From: an uncultured Synechococcus sp.
GTDB taxonomy: Bacteria; Cyanobacteriota; Cyanobacteriia; PCC-6307; Cyanobiaceae
Direction: 5' to 3'
DNA: 9,848 bases
NCBI GenBank assembly: GCA_937975655.1
Contig: CALJTZ010000427.1
Coordinates: 1 to 9,848, forward strand
Part shown: piece by piece, positions 1-5,304 of the stretch
Layout: every line of letters starts with the position of its first letter
How positions within the stretch are numbered: the first letter of the stretch is position 1
Translations under genes and position numbers: made by a program
The notes under the pieces: model-generated
Database searches by the model: none
What the model was told of the DNA's origin: nothing
The model's input: the letters and a program-made list of their open reading frames with translations, nothing else

Positions 1-200
1 GGACGGCGGCGGCGGCGGCGGCGACAGGAGGGCCGCGCCGTCGTCGTTCGCGCGAAACGAACGCCCAGCAGCAGTGATCGCGCCGTCCTCGCTGGCGACG
101 TCGAGCACGACGAGCGACGACTGCTCGGCGGCGAGCAAGCGCGCGAGCTCCTCCACGGAGACGTCCTCGAGGGCGCCGCCCGTCTCCTGCGTGAGCTCGG
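1..200. other. GC-rich end segment, probably foreign to the contig
   Basis: This end differs in character from the rest: it starts with a run of GGC repeats (about 4-23) and is almost wholly G and C. The frame of the cbiX gene is open to base 1, but the protein it gives upstream of about residue -3 does not look like the N-terminal domain of CbiX. The minus strand, in the same codon register, reads as a plausible GC3-rich coding sequence (…VEELARLL…SSLVVLDV… ending in a proline run), loosely like the start of a rhodanese-type domain but lacking its usual DVR signature. I do not recognise the protein. The likeliest reading is that unrelated DNA, possibly from a very GC-rich or eukaryotic genome, is joined to the cyanobacterial contig near 190-205. 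Confidence 0.45.
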
Positions 201-201
201 C

Positions 202-996
202 GTGGATCTGCAGATGATCCAGGCCGCTGGGGCCCGCATCCAGGAGGCCCTGGACACCGCGGCGGCCAGCGGGAGCGGGACGGTTCCCCTCAGCGACACC
301 CTGCTGGTGGTGGTGGGTCGGGGCTCTTCCGATCCGGATGCCAACTCCAACGTGTCGAAGGTGACGCGCATGTTGGTGGAGGGCTTCGGCTTTGGCTGGG
401 GCGAGACCGTGTATTCCGGGGTGACCTTCCCCCTGGTGGAGCCGGGTCTGCGCCACGTGGTGCGGCTGGGCTTCAAGCGGATTGTGGTGTTTCCCTATTT
501 CCTCTTTTCTGGGGTGCTGGTGAGTCGGATTCGCCAGCACACGGCCCTAGTGGCTGCCGATCATCCCGAGGTGGAGTTCGTGGACGCCTCCTATCTGGGT
601 GATCACCCGCTCGTGATCGCCACGTTCCGTGAGCGCGTGGAGGAGGTGGTGCGGGGCGAGGCTCTGATGAATTGCTCCCTCTGCAAGTACCGCGCCCAGG
701 TGCTCGGGTTTGAGACCGAGGTGGGGGCCCCTCAGCAGAGCCACCACCACCATGTGGAGGGCTTGATCGAGGGCTGCACCCTCTGTGAGCACGAGTGCAC
801 CGGTGCCTGTCAGCCCGATGGCATCCCGATTCCCCTGGGCCACCATCACCACCACGACGACGACCACGATCACGGTCACGGTCACGGTCACGATCACGGT
901 CACGATCACGGCCATGCCCCCTATCCCCACGCAGACCATCCCCTGGGGCCGCGCACCCTTTACAAGCCGATGTTGAAATCCGAAGAGAAGGGGTGA
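202..996 (+). CDS. cbiX: CbiX-type sirohydrochlorin cobaltochelatase, C-terminal half
   Basis: Class II chelatase that inserts cobalt into sirohydrochlorin (cytoplasmic, corrinoid synthesis). The visible 264 residues match the second half of the long, two-domain CbiX: GRGSSDPDAN (39-48), the FPYFLFSGVLV segment (97-107), and MNCSLC (156-161), the MxCxxC Fe-S motif known in this family. HHHH follows at 181-184, then an unusual CxxCxxxCxxxC at 192-203, then a tail of H, D and G (214-238) and the closing PYPHADHPLGPRTL. The first chelatase domain, with its HGS motif, is absent. The GTG at 202 is only the first start in an open frame running to base 1, so this is a 5'-truncated gene, not a complete short one. 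The truncation coincides with the suspected junction to foreign DNA. Substrate metal is inferred; His-tailed relatives handling nickel are possible. Confidence 0.85.
   Translation: MDLQMIQAAGARIQEALDTAAASGSGTVPLSDTLLVVVGRGSSDPDANSNVSKVTRMLVEGFGFGWGETVYSGVTFPLVEPGLRHVVRLGFKRIVVFPYFLFSGVLVSRIRQHTALVAADHPEVEFVDASYLGDHPLVIATFRERVEEVVRGEALMNCSLCKYRAQVLGFETEVGAPQQSHHHHVEGLIEGCTLCEHECTGACQPDGIPIPLGHHHHHDDDHDHGHGHGHDHGHDHGHAPYPHADHPLGPRTLYKPMLKSEEKG
865..915 (+). repeat. His-Gly/His-Asp codon repeat in cbiX
   Basis: A degenerate 6-bp repeat of CACGGT and CACGAT units encodes alternating His with Gly or Asp (residues 222-238), directly after a five-His run. Such tails bind divalent metals in CbiX and nickel/cobalt chaperones. 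Because the repeat stays in frame by multiples of six bases, its length can vary by slippage without breaking the gene. It also creates long spurious open frames of Asp/Arg or Thr/Val on the other frames and strand. Confidence 0.85.
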
Positions 997-1329
997 CTTT
1001 GCTCGCCTCATCCGTCTCGGTGTCAGCCGCGTCCCACGAGACCACTGGCTGATAGGGCCTGCTGATCAATCCCCTCTTTCCCCAGTGGTGGAGTCTTTTC
1101 CCCAGGTCCGCCTGCGGTTTTCCTCAAGCGATAGCTGGAAACGCCGCATCTGTTGAGGGCTTGGGGATTGCGGTATTCGGTTCGTGCCGCACTTGACAAC
1201 CCGCACACTGCTGATAGCCGGCTGTCTGCCTCGTGGCCGGATCTCGCTGAAAACCCCTGGGCCGCAAGCGGTCTCAAGTTGGAGCGGGGTGGTTCCGCTG
1301 CTGTCAGGCCGCTTTGACGCGGAGGCCTC
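997..1329. other. 333-bp stretch with no recognised gene
   Basis: This lies between the cbiX stop and the left terminal repeat of IS element A. Short open frames exist on both strands, but none resembles a family I know and none has a convincing ribosome site. There is a TTGACA at 1193-1198 without a good -10 box at the proper distance. The stretch does not look like the missing part of the IS481 fragment on the far side of element A. It may be an old mobile-element remnant or the original flank of cbiX. Confidence 0.5.
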
Positions 1330-1370
1330 TGACGTGGACCCCAAAAACTGAACCAGTCCTTATGAGAGCT
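1330..1370 (+). repeat. left terminal inverted repeat of element A
   Basis: It pairs with 2553-2592: the outer 13 bases agree at 10 positions, and the inner CCAGTCCTTATGAGAGCT agrees with its partner at 16 of 18 positions, around a central 9-10 bases that do not match. The outermost TG is normal for IS3 ends. Confidence 0.8.
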
Positions 1371-1404
1371 TCCCTACCGGCCAGACTTGGCCAGGAGAAG
1401 CCCC

Positions 1405-1659
1405 ATGAAACGCAAGCGTCACAACCCTGAGCAGATCATCCGCAAACTGCGGACTGCTGAGCAGCTCCTCAACCAGGGTCAGAGCGTCGCCGATGTCTGC
1501 AGGGCCTTGGAGGTGTCTGCCCCCACCTATCACCGCTGGCAGCAGCTCTACGGCGGCATGAAGGCCACGGAGGCCAAACGCCTCAAGGAACTCGAGCAGG
1601 AGAACACCAGACTCAAGCGTTTGCTGGCCGATGCCGAGCTCGATAAGGCGATGCTCTAG
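1405..1659 (+). pseudogene. IS element A OrfA (helix-turn-helix, leucine zipper), truncated
   Basis: OrfA of an IS3-family transposase, 84 residues from ATG 1405. That start has AGGAG seven bases upstream and is preferred over the TTG at 1387. Residues 1-50 form the HTH that recognises the terminal repeats (KRHNPEQIIRKLR… then VADVCRALEVSAPTYHRWQQLYGG). Residues 60-84 form the leucine-zipper helix (LKELEQENTRLKRLLADAELDKAML). The family sequence normally goes on to KELAEGNF and a stop. Those last codons are present in the DNA, but 26 bases downstream and in another frame (1686-1709), because the bases 1657-1682 are inserted. The insertion begins with the in-frame stop TAG. The usual -1 shift into orfB is therefore uncoupled. 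Confidence 0.8.
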
Positions 1660-2542
1660 CCCGAAGGGCTTCTGCGAAGCAGTAGGAGCTTGCCGAGGGA
1701 AACTTCTAAGCCCGGAACGTCGCCGCAGAGCCGTCGTGGTTCTGCAGGATCAATTCCGGGTGTCCCAGCGTCGTGCCTGCCGGCTGGCGGGCCAAAATCG
1801 CAACACCCAACGCCGGCCGGTGCCGGTGGCGGATATCGAGGAGCAGAAGCTGCGCCGGCGGATCCGGGAGCTGGCTCGGCGCCATGTGCGCTGGGGCCGC
1901 AGGCTGGTTTACCGGCGGCTGCGGCTGGATGGCTGGAGCGTCAATCACAAGCGGGTACAACGGATCTGGCGGGAGGAGGGGCTGCAGAGGCCCCTGCCGC
2001 GCAAGCGGAAGCGTGCAAGGCCCACAGATGGATCCAGGGAGCTACTGAGGGCTGAATACCCGCACCACGTTTGGGCGATCGACTTCCAGTTCGACCAGAC
2101 GATGGATGGCCGCACGCTCAAGTTCCTGAACGTGATTGACGAATTCAGCCGGGTCTGCCTGGCGATTCGGGTGGGCCGCCGTTGTCAGGCTATGGATGTG
2201 ATCGACACGATCGAGGAGCTGCTCAAGCTGCATCCACCTCCCACTCACCTGCGGATGGACAATGGCCCTGAGTTCATTGCCCATGCATTGCAGGAGTGGT
2301 GCACAGGCAGTGGTACGGGAACGGCGTACATCCCGCCAGGCTCACCCTGGGAGAACCCATTTGTGGAGTCATTCAATGGCCGGTTCAGGGACGAGTTCCT
2401 GAACATCGAGCTCTTCTCATCCTTGCCAGAGGCCAAGGTATTGGCGGAGCAGCACCGAATCGAGTACAACGTCTATAGACCGCATTCGGCTCTCCAGGGG
2501 CGTACGCCCCTGGAAGTCCTCCAGCAATGGAAAGCGGCTTGA
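1631..2542 (+). CDS. IS element A OrfB, DDE transposase
   Basis: Catalytic part of an IS3-family transposase. The open frame has 303 codons from ATG 1631, but the first ~24 residues are translated insert and overlap; family homology begins at LLSPERRRRAV (near 1704). A second HTH (residues ~30-60) and the HTH-like region RRLRLDGWSVNHKRVQRIWREEGL precede the rve-type integrase core. Its catalytic triad is D151 (AIDFQFDQ), D210 (RMDNGPEF) and E246 (FVESFNGRFRDE), with the expected 35 residues between the last two. The ending PHSALQGRTPLEVLQQWKAA is family-like. The frame is full length and undamaged. It would normally be made as an OrfAB fusion by -1 frameshifting, which the orfA lesion blocks. 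Confidence 0.85.
   Translation: MPSSIRRCSSPKGFCEAVGACRGKLLSPERRRRAVVVLQDQFRVSQRRACRLAGQNRNTQRRPVPVADIEEQKLRRRIRELARRHVRWGRRLVYRRLRLDGWSVNHKRVQRIWREEGLQRPLPRKRKRARPTDGSRELLRAEYPHHVWAIDFQFDQTMDGRTLKFLNVIDEFSRVCLAIRVGRRCQAMDVIDTIEELLKLHPPPTHLRMDNGPEFIAHALQEWCTGSGTGTAYIPPGSPWENPFVESFNGRFRDEFLNIELFSSLPEAKVLAEQHRIEYNVYRPHSALQGRTPLEVLQQWKAA
1657..1682 (+). repeat. 26-bp insert of two tandem 13-bp hairpin units in orfA
   Basis: The extra bases split exactly into two 13-base units: TAGCCCGAAGGGC, followed by TTCTGCGAAGCAG. Each is a T-A/T dinucleotide plus a perfect four-base-pair stem around a GAA loop (GCCC/GGGC and CTGC/GCAG). The next bases after the insert are again TAG, so the insert is bounded by direct TAG repeats. 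The insert is deduced because orfA up to 1656 is in one frame and its family-typical ending ELAEGNF-stop (1686-1709) is in another, the two offset by 26 bases. The origin is unknown; a small palindromic element is one option. Confidence 0.7.
1684..1703 (+). promoter_or_regulatory. -1 frameshift signal of element A (SD-like plus GGGAAAC)
   Basis: In the original orfA frame (…GAG GGA AAC TTC TAA) the bases G GGA AAC at 1697-1703 form a perfect X-XXY-YYZ slippery heptamer, and orfB is exactly in the -1 frame from there. AGGAG at 1684-1688 lies eight bases upstream, where a Shine-Dalgarno-like stimulator sits in other IS3 elements. Ribosomes from the orfA start can no longer reach it in the right frame because of the 26-bp insert. 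Confidence 0.65.
2493..2514. repeat. 22-bp perfect palindrome near the end of orfB (element A)
   Basis: A perfect palindrome centred on GGGGCGTACGCCCC within the codons for QGRTPLE. The second copy of element A has a 24-bp palindrome at the same place (4868-4891), with paired substitutions that keep it symmetrical. It could fold as a strong RNA hairpin or act as a protein-binding site. Confidence 0.8.
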
Positions 2543-2552
2543 TCACCCCATC

Positions 2553-2592
2553 AGCTCTCAGAAGAACTGGAGCAGCAAAGGGGGTCATGTCA
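2553..2592 (-). repeat. right terminal inverted repeat of element A
   Basis: Inverted partner of 1330-1370, starting ten bases after the orfB stop. Read inward it begins TGACATGACCCCC. The same end, slightly diverged, closes the partial copy at 4967. Confidence 0.8.
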
Positions 2593-2783
2593 CTTGGAGT
2601 TCTGGAAGGCCATCGCATAGGCCCATTCCTTACAGAGGGTCTGGATAAAGCGCTCGGCCTTTCCGTTGGTGCGGGGCGTGTAAGGCCTGGTGCGGATGTG
2701 CTTGAGACCAAGGGCTTTGCAAGCCTGGGCAAAGCTGCGTGAGAGGTAAGCGGGACCGTTATCCGACATCACTTGGCAGCACT
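2593..2783 (-). pseudogene. IS481-type transposase fragment
   Basis: A minus-strand piece of about 63 codons reading CCQVMSDNGPAYLSRSF… to …AMAFQNSK. It holds the second Asp (SDNG) and the Glu (NGKAERFIQT) of a DDE core with 35 residues between them, followed by the LCKEWAYAMAF stretch typical of IS481-family transposases. It lacks the N-terminal HTH and first catalytic Asp (cut at 2783 by element B) and the C-terminal end (cut at 2592 by element A). The ATG near 2772 is internal, not a true start. No missing part appears on the other side of either neighbour, so deletions accompanied the insertions. Non-functional. Confidence 0.8.
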
Positions 2784-2812
2784 TGGGGTTACCCCAATTC
2801 GGTGGACAGGTC

Positions 2813-3688
2813 TCAGGGCCTCACCAATTTGAGTTTACGGGTGCTGACGAACTGCTGCTCGTAAGCGATCGGGCTGAGGTACCCGATCGTTGAATGACGA
2901 CGCTCACGGTTGTAGTAACCGTCGATCCAGAACGCCAAACGGCTTTGTAGCTGTTGAGAAGACAACAGGGTCTCTGCGTCGTCATCGAGATCCAGTTCGT
3001 GTTTGAGGGTGGAGAAGAAGCTCTCCACCACCGCGTTGTCCCAGCAGCAGCCCTTGGCCGACATGCTGCAACTGATCTGATGGGCCACCAGGCGCTGCCG
3101 GTAGGCCGTAGCCCGGTATTGGGTTCCCTGGTCCGTATGGATCAGCAGTTGATCAGGCTCAATCTGCCGCTGACCCAAGGCCCGGTTCAGGGCCTCCAGC
3201 ACCAACGTGGCCTCCATGGTTGCGCCCATGGCCCAACCGATTACACGGCGGCTGTACAGGTCGATCCAGACGGCCAGGTACCTCCAGCCCGCCGTGGTGC
3301 GGATGTAGGTGATGTCACCGGCCCAGCAGCGGTTAGGAGCGGCTGGGCTGAACTCCTGCAGCAGCAGGTTCTCCGCGATTCCGGCGGTCTTGTTGGCGCG
3401 GTTGCCCGTGTTCTGGCAAGGCCTGAACCAGCGACGGGTCTTGGCCTTGAGCGCGGCATTGCGCATCAGCCGCGCGACCCGGTGCCGACCAACCTTGTGG
3501 TCAGCAGCCAGCAGCTCCTGGTGGATTCGCGGCGCGCCGTAGAAACCACGGTGCCGTTCAAACACTTCCTGCACCTGGGCCGAGAGGACCGCGTTCTCAC
3601 GGGCCCGACGGCCCGGGTGCTGCTGTCCTTGCCGCCAGGCATAGAAGCCGCTGCGCGCCACACCCAGCTGCCGGCACAGCCAGGCCAC
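2813..3688 (-). CDS. IS element B OrfB, DDE transposase
   Basis: Catalytic subunit of an IS3-family transposase, 291 codons from the GTG at 3688. The frame extends upstream (FRLISQLSDRFS) into the overlap with orfA, so the natural product is the OrfAB fusion made by -1 frameshifting at 3744-3748. The HTH_21-like segment (~residues 31-80, VFERHRGFYGAPRIHQELL) is followed by the integrase core. Catalytic residues are D125 (CWAGDITYI), D186 (IHTDQGTQY) and E222 (DNAVVESFFSTLK), with 35 residues between the last two. The ending RRHSTIGYLSPIAYEQQF is the normal C-terminus. Length and motifs are complete, so the enzyme is probably active if expressed. Confidence 0.9.
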   Translation of the reverse strand: MAWLCRQLGVARSGFYAWRQGQQHPGRRARENAVLSAQVQEVFERHRGFYGAPRIHQELLAADHKVGRHRVARLMRNAALKAKTRRWFRPCQNTGNRANKTAGIAENLLLQEFSPAAPNRCWAGDITYIRTTAGWRYLAVWIDLYSRRVIGWAMGATMEATLVLEALNRALGQRQIEPDQLLIHTDQGTQYRATAYRQRLVAHQISCSMSAKGCCWDNAVVESFFSTLKHELDLDDDAETLLSSQQLQSRLAFWIDGYYNRERRHSTIGYLSPIAYEQQFVSTRKLKLVRP

Positions 3689-3714
3689 AGAAAAGCGATC
3701 CGACAGCTGGCTGA

Positions 3715-4044
3715 TCAGGCGAAACCTCTCGGCGGCAGCTGCTCTTTTGCAAAGTGAGCTGCCGCCAGCCTGAAAAAATCCTTCTCCCTCCTGAGTTCAC
3801 GGTTTTCCTTGCGGAGCTGGGCCAGTTCAGCCCTCTCGTCGCTGGTGAGCTGACCCTGTTCAGGGAGACCGAAATCACCACGGTCGATGCGGGCCTGGCG
3901 AACCCACTTGGCCAGGCTGCTGTTGGGGAGACCCAGCCGCTGAGCCACAGCCGTGCAGCTGAGTCCCTCACTGAGGCAAAGAGCAACGGCCTCAGCTTTT
4001 TGCTGCGCCGTGAACCGGCGCCTGGTCTTGGTCGGGTTGGTCAT
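3715..4044 (-). CDS. IS element B OrfA (helix-turn-helix protein)
   Basis: The 109-residue OrfA of an IS3-family element, start ATG at 4044. A basic N-terminus and HTH (RRRFTAQQKAEAVALCLSEG… CTAVAQRLGLPNSSLAKWVRQAR, residues ~8-50) bind the terminal repeats. A leucine-zipper/coiled-coil helix follows (ERAELAQLRKENRELRREKDFFRLAAAHF, residues ~70-98). It overlaps the open part of orfB, which lies in the -1 frame. Translation through codon 100 (AAA) with a one-base slip continues as KRAAAAERFRLISQLSDRFS and then OrfB. OrfA alone normally acts as a regulator of the fusion transposase. Confidence 0.88.
   Translation of the reverse strand: MTNPTKTRRRFTAQQKAEAVALCLSEGLSCTAVAQRLGLPNSSLAKWVRQARIDRGDFGLPEQGQLTSDERAELAQLRKENRELRREKDFFRLAAAHFAKEQLPPRGFA
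3744..3748 (-). promoter_or_regulatory. -1 frameshift site of element B (A-AAA-G)
   Basis: On the minus strand the orfA codons GCA AAA GAG (residues 99-101) contain A-AAA-G. The lysyl-tRNA on AAA can slip back one base onto an identical AAA, after which the orfB frame is open through the whole transposase. The position, near the orfA end and inside the overlap, is typical for IS3 elements. Confidence 0.6.
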
Positions 4045-4110
4045 TGATGAACAGTCTGAGGGTCATGGCGTGACTCCTATCGACCTGTCCACGAAACCGG
4101 GGCAACCTCA

Positions 4111-4761
4111 GAGTTGGGACATCACCGACCTGCCCACCACCGTGCGCGGGATCTGGCTCTACCTCTATCTGGTGATCGATGTCTGGAGCCGCAAAGTGGT
4201 GGTCTGGGATGTCGCCGAACGAGAAGACCCAGCCATTGCAGCCGATCTGGTGAGCAGGGCTTGCTTGAGAGAGCGGATCAGCAAGAGACGCCGCCAACCT
4301 CTGATCCTCCACGCGGATAACGGCAATGCCATGCGTGCGGCGACACTGGAAAGCCGGCTGGAAGAGCTGGGCGTGCTCAGATCCTTTTCCAGGCCACGGG
4401 TGTCCAACGACAACCCGTACTCGGAATCCCTGTTCCGCACAGCGAAGTACCGGCCGGATTACCCACGTAAGCCGTTCACCAGCAAGGACGAGGCCTGCCA
4501 GTGGGTGGCGTCGTTTGTCGACTGGTACAACCATCGGCACCGCCACAGCGGCATCAAGTTCGTGACTCCCCAACAACGTCACTGCGGTCAGGCCGTAGAG
4601 ATCTGCCGGCACCGTGCTGTCGTCTACGAAGACGCGAGCCAGCGCAATCCAGGCGATGGTCACGATCGATTCGCTGTTGGCGTCAGCCGGAGGTGGTCTG
4701 GATCAATCCACCGCCAGCAGAAATCGAATCCAAGACAGCTACGTTGGCGATGGCTGCCTGA
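4111..4761 (+). pseudogene. IS element C transposase fragment with frameshift
   Basis: The integrase core of an IS3-family transposase, starting abruptly at WSWDIT. All three catalytic residues remain: Asp in SWDIT, Asp in HADNGNAM and Glu in YSESLF, the last two separated by 35 residues. The C-terminal part FVDWYNHRHRHSGIKFVTPQQRH is clear. Near 4650-4651 one base is missing: the reading frame ends its family likeness at QRNP, and the next frame takes over with RRWSRSIRCWRQPEVVWINPPP up to a TGA at 4759-4761, the expected ending. The uncorrected frame runs on to 4918 and fuses by chance to the tail of the element A copy. Lost: N-terminal HTH region. Non-functional. Confidence 0.8.
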
Positions 4762-4795
4762 ACAGCAGCAGGGGCGTCATCTTTCCTGGCAGTCA
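4111..4795 (+). mobile_element. IS3-family element C, 3' remnant
   Basis: The right-hand part of a third, distinct IS3-family element. Its left part, including orfA and the start of orfB, is missing beyond the junction with element B at 4110/4111. The right end is placed at 4795, where …TTTCCTGGCAGTCA reads inward as TGACTGCCAGG, a normal IS3 tip. It lies 34 bases after the transposase stop and directly before the fragment of element A. It appears that C was inserted in, or recombined with, a second copy of A. Confidence 0.7.
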
Positions 4796-4967
4796 CCGGT
4801 GCATGAGGCCAAGCTGTTGGCCTATCATCACCCAGTCCAGTATAACACCTACAGATCGCATTCGACGCTCAAGGGGCGTACGCCCCTTGAGGTCATCCAG
4901 CAATGGAAAGCGGCCTGACTGCCCACCAGCTCTCAGAAGAACGGGACCAGCAAAGGGGGTCACGTCA
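4796..4967 (+). mobile_element. partial second copy of element A (last 172 bp)
   Basis: It aligns without large gaps to 2420-2592: EAKLLAYHHPVQYNTYRSHSTLKGRTPLEVIQQWKAA corresponds to the end of element A OrfB, followed by a stop and a right terminal repeat ending …GGGGGTCACGTCA at 4967. Substitutions are frequent (roughly one in six by eye), so this is a different lineage of the same IS, not a recent duplicate. Its upstream part has been replaced by element C. Confidence 0.8.
4868..4891. repeat. 24-bp perfect palindrome in the second copy of element A
   Basis: The counterpart of the palindrome at 2493-2514. The core GGGGCGTACGCCCC is identical. Outside it the arms have changed together (CAG/CTG in the first copy, AAG/CTT here), and the outermost pair C-G, unmatched in the first copy, is matched here. 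Confidence 0.8.
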
Positions 4968-5304
4968 GTGAGAAACAATTGGCCGCAGAGCCAGGCATCC
5001 ACGATCCGCTCGCGCACCAGCTAGGAGTTGCCCGTGATTTCCACGATGTTGCAGAGCCCGCGCCTCCAGCGTGGCGTCGCTGGCTGTGTTGATGTACCCG
5101 CTGCTCAGGATCCAGCGGCGTGGTGTCACCCACCACATGCCATGCCACCTTAATTCTGCGCAATGTAACACCGAGGGCTTGGGATCATCTGAGCTGTCGG
5201 CGGCCCACAGTTGACTGGTTGAACTGGAACCGCTGGGCCACCTCCTCGCCGGTCTGCTTCCAGATCAGGCTGTCGAGGGTGGTTAGGGCGTCGAGGTCAA
5301 CCAT
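4968..5304 (-). pseudogene. decayed helix-turn-helix regulator, truncated by IS DNA
   Basis: From ATG 5304 the minus strand reads MVDLDALTTLDSLIWKQTGE, then EVAQRFQFNQSTVGRR, a good winged-helix/HTH match of the LysR-like kind (x-VAxRFxxxQSTVxRR). TGA follows after 39 codons. The same frame continues beyond the stop with …LGVTLRRIKVAWHVVGDTTPLDPEQRVHQHS, and a different frame gives VEITGNS-stop-LVRERIVDAWLCG close to the IS boundary. The multiple stops and frame changes, and the abrupt end at 4967, show a dead gene. Its start lies 22 bases after the stop of the topoisomerase gene and it has the same direction. The identity as a regulator rests on the HTH alone; the effector domain is too damaged to classify. 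Confidence 0.6.

Larger units (their letters stand above)
1330..2592 (+). mobile_element. IS3-family element A, full length, orfA interrupted
   Basis: A 1263-bp insertion sequence bounded by imperfect inverted repeats of about 40 bp, beginning TGACGTGGACCCC on the left and TGACATGACCCCC (read inward) on the right. It carries the orfA/orfB pair typical of IS3 elements, both on the plus strand. The outer flanks (…cctc | cttg…) show no target-site duplication, so rearrangement has occurred since insertion, or the element arrived by recombination. A second, diverged copy of its last 172 bp is at 4796-4967. Transposition is probably impaired because 26 extra bases in orfA bring a stop codon and a frame change. 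Confidence 0.85.
2784..4110 (-). mobile_element. IS3-family element B, apparently intact
   Basis: A 1327-bp insertion sequence on the minus strand with orfA, orfB, a frameshift site and 30-bp terminal inverted repeats (2784-2813 and 4081-4110) that agree at 23 of 30 positions without gaps. The flanks are different broken elements: the IS481 fragment on the left and element C on the right. There is no target duplication (act | gag). Element C's sequence resumes exactly at 4111 in the codons for WSWDIT, supporting that boundary. It is the only element here with no visible lesion. Confidence 0.85.

Noticed and set aside
1..165. Rhodanese-domain gene on the minus strand
   Set aside because: Only a loose resemblance (SSLVVLDV); the DVR signature and the active-site loop are not seen, so no gene is called.
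865..915. CRISPR-like short repeats
   Set aside because: The units are 6 bp without spacers and encode the His tail of CbiX.
473..1069. Minus- and other-frame open frames with Asp-Arg or Thr-Val repeats over the cbiX tail
   Set aside because: They are only other readings of the His/Gly/Asp codon repeat.
1193..1217. Promoter with TTGACA at 1193
   Set aside because: No acceptable -10 box at 16-18 bp spacing and no gene placed to use it.
1330..4110. Composite transposon formed by elements A and B
   Set aside because: The elements are of different IS types with different ends, opposite orientation and no cargo between them other than an IS481 fragment.
3953..4918. Single 321-codon transposase running from element B into element C and the A copy
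   Set aside because: Its start lies antisense to orfA of element B, and its end is an out-of-frame read-through into the tail of the A copy. Three unrelated pieces share a frame by chance.
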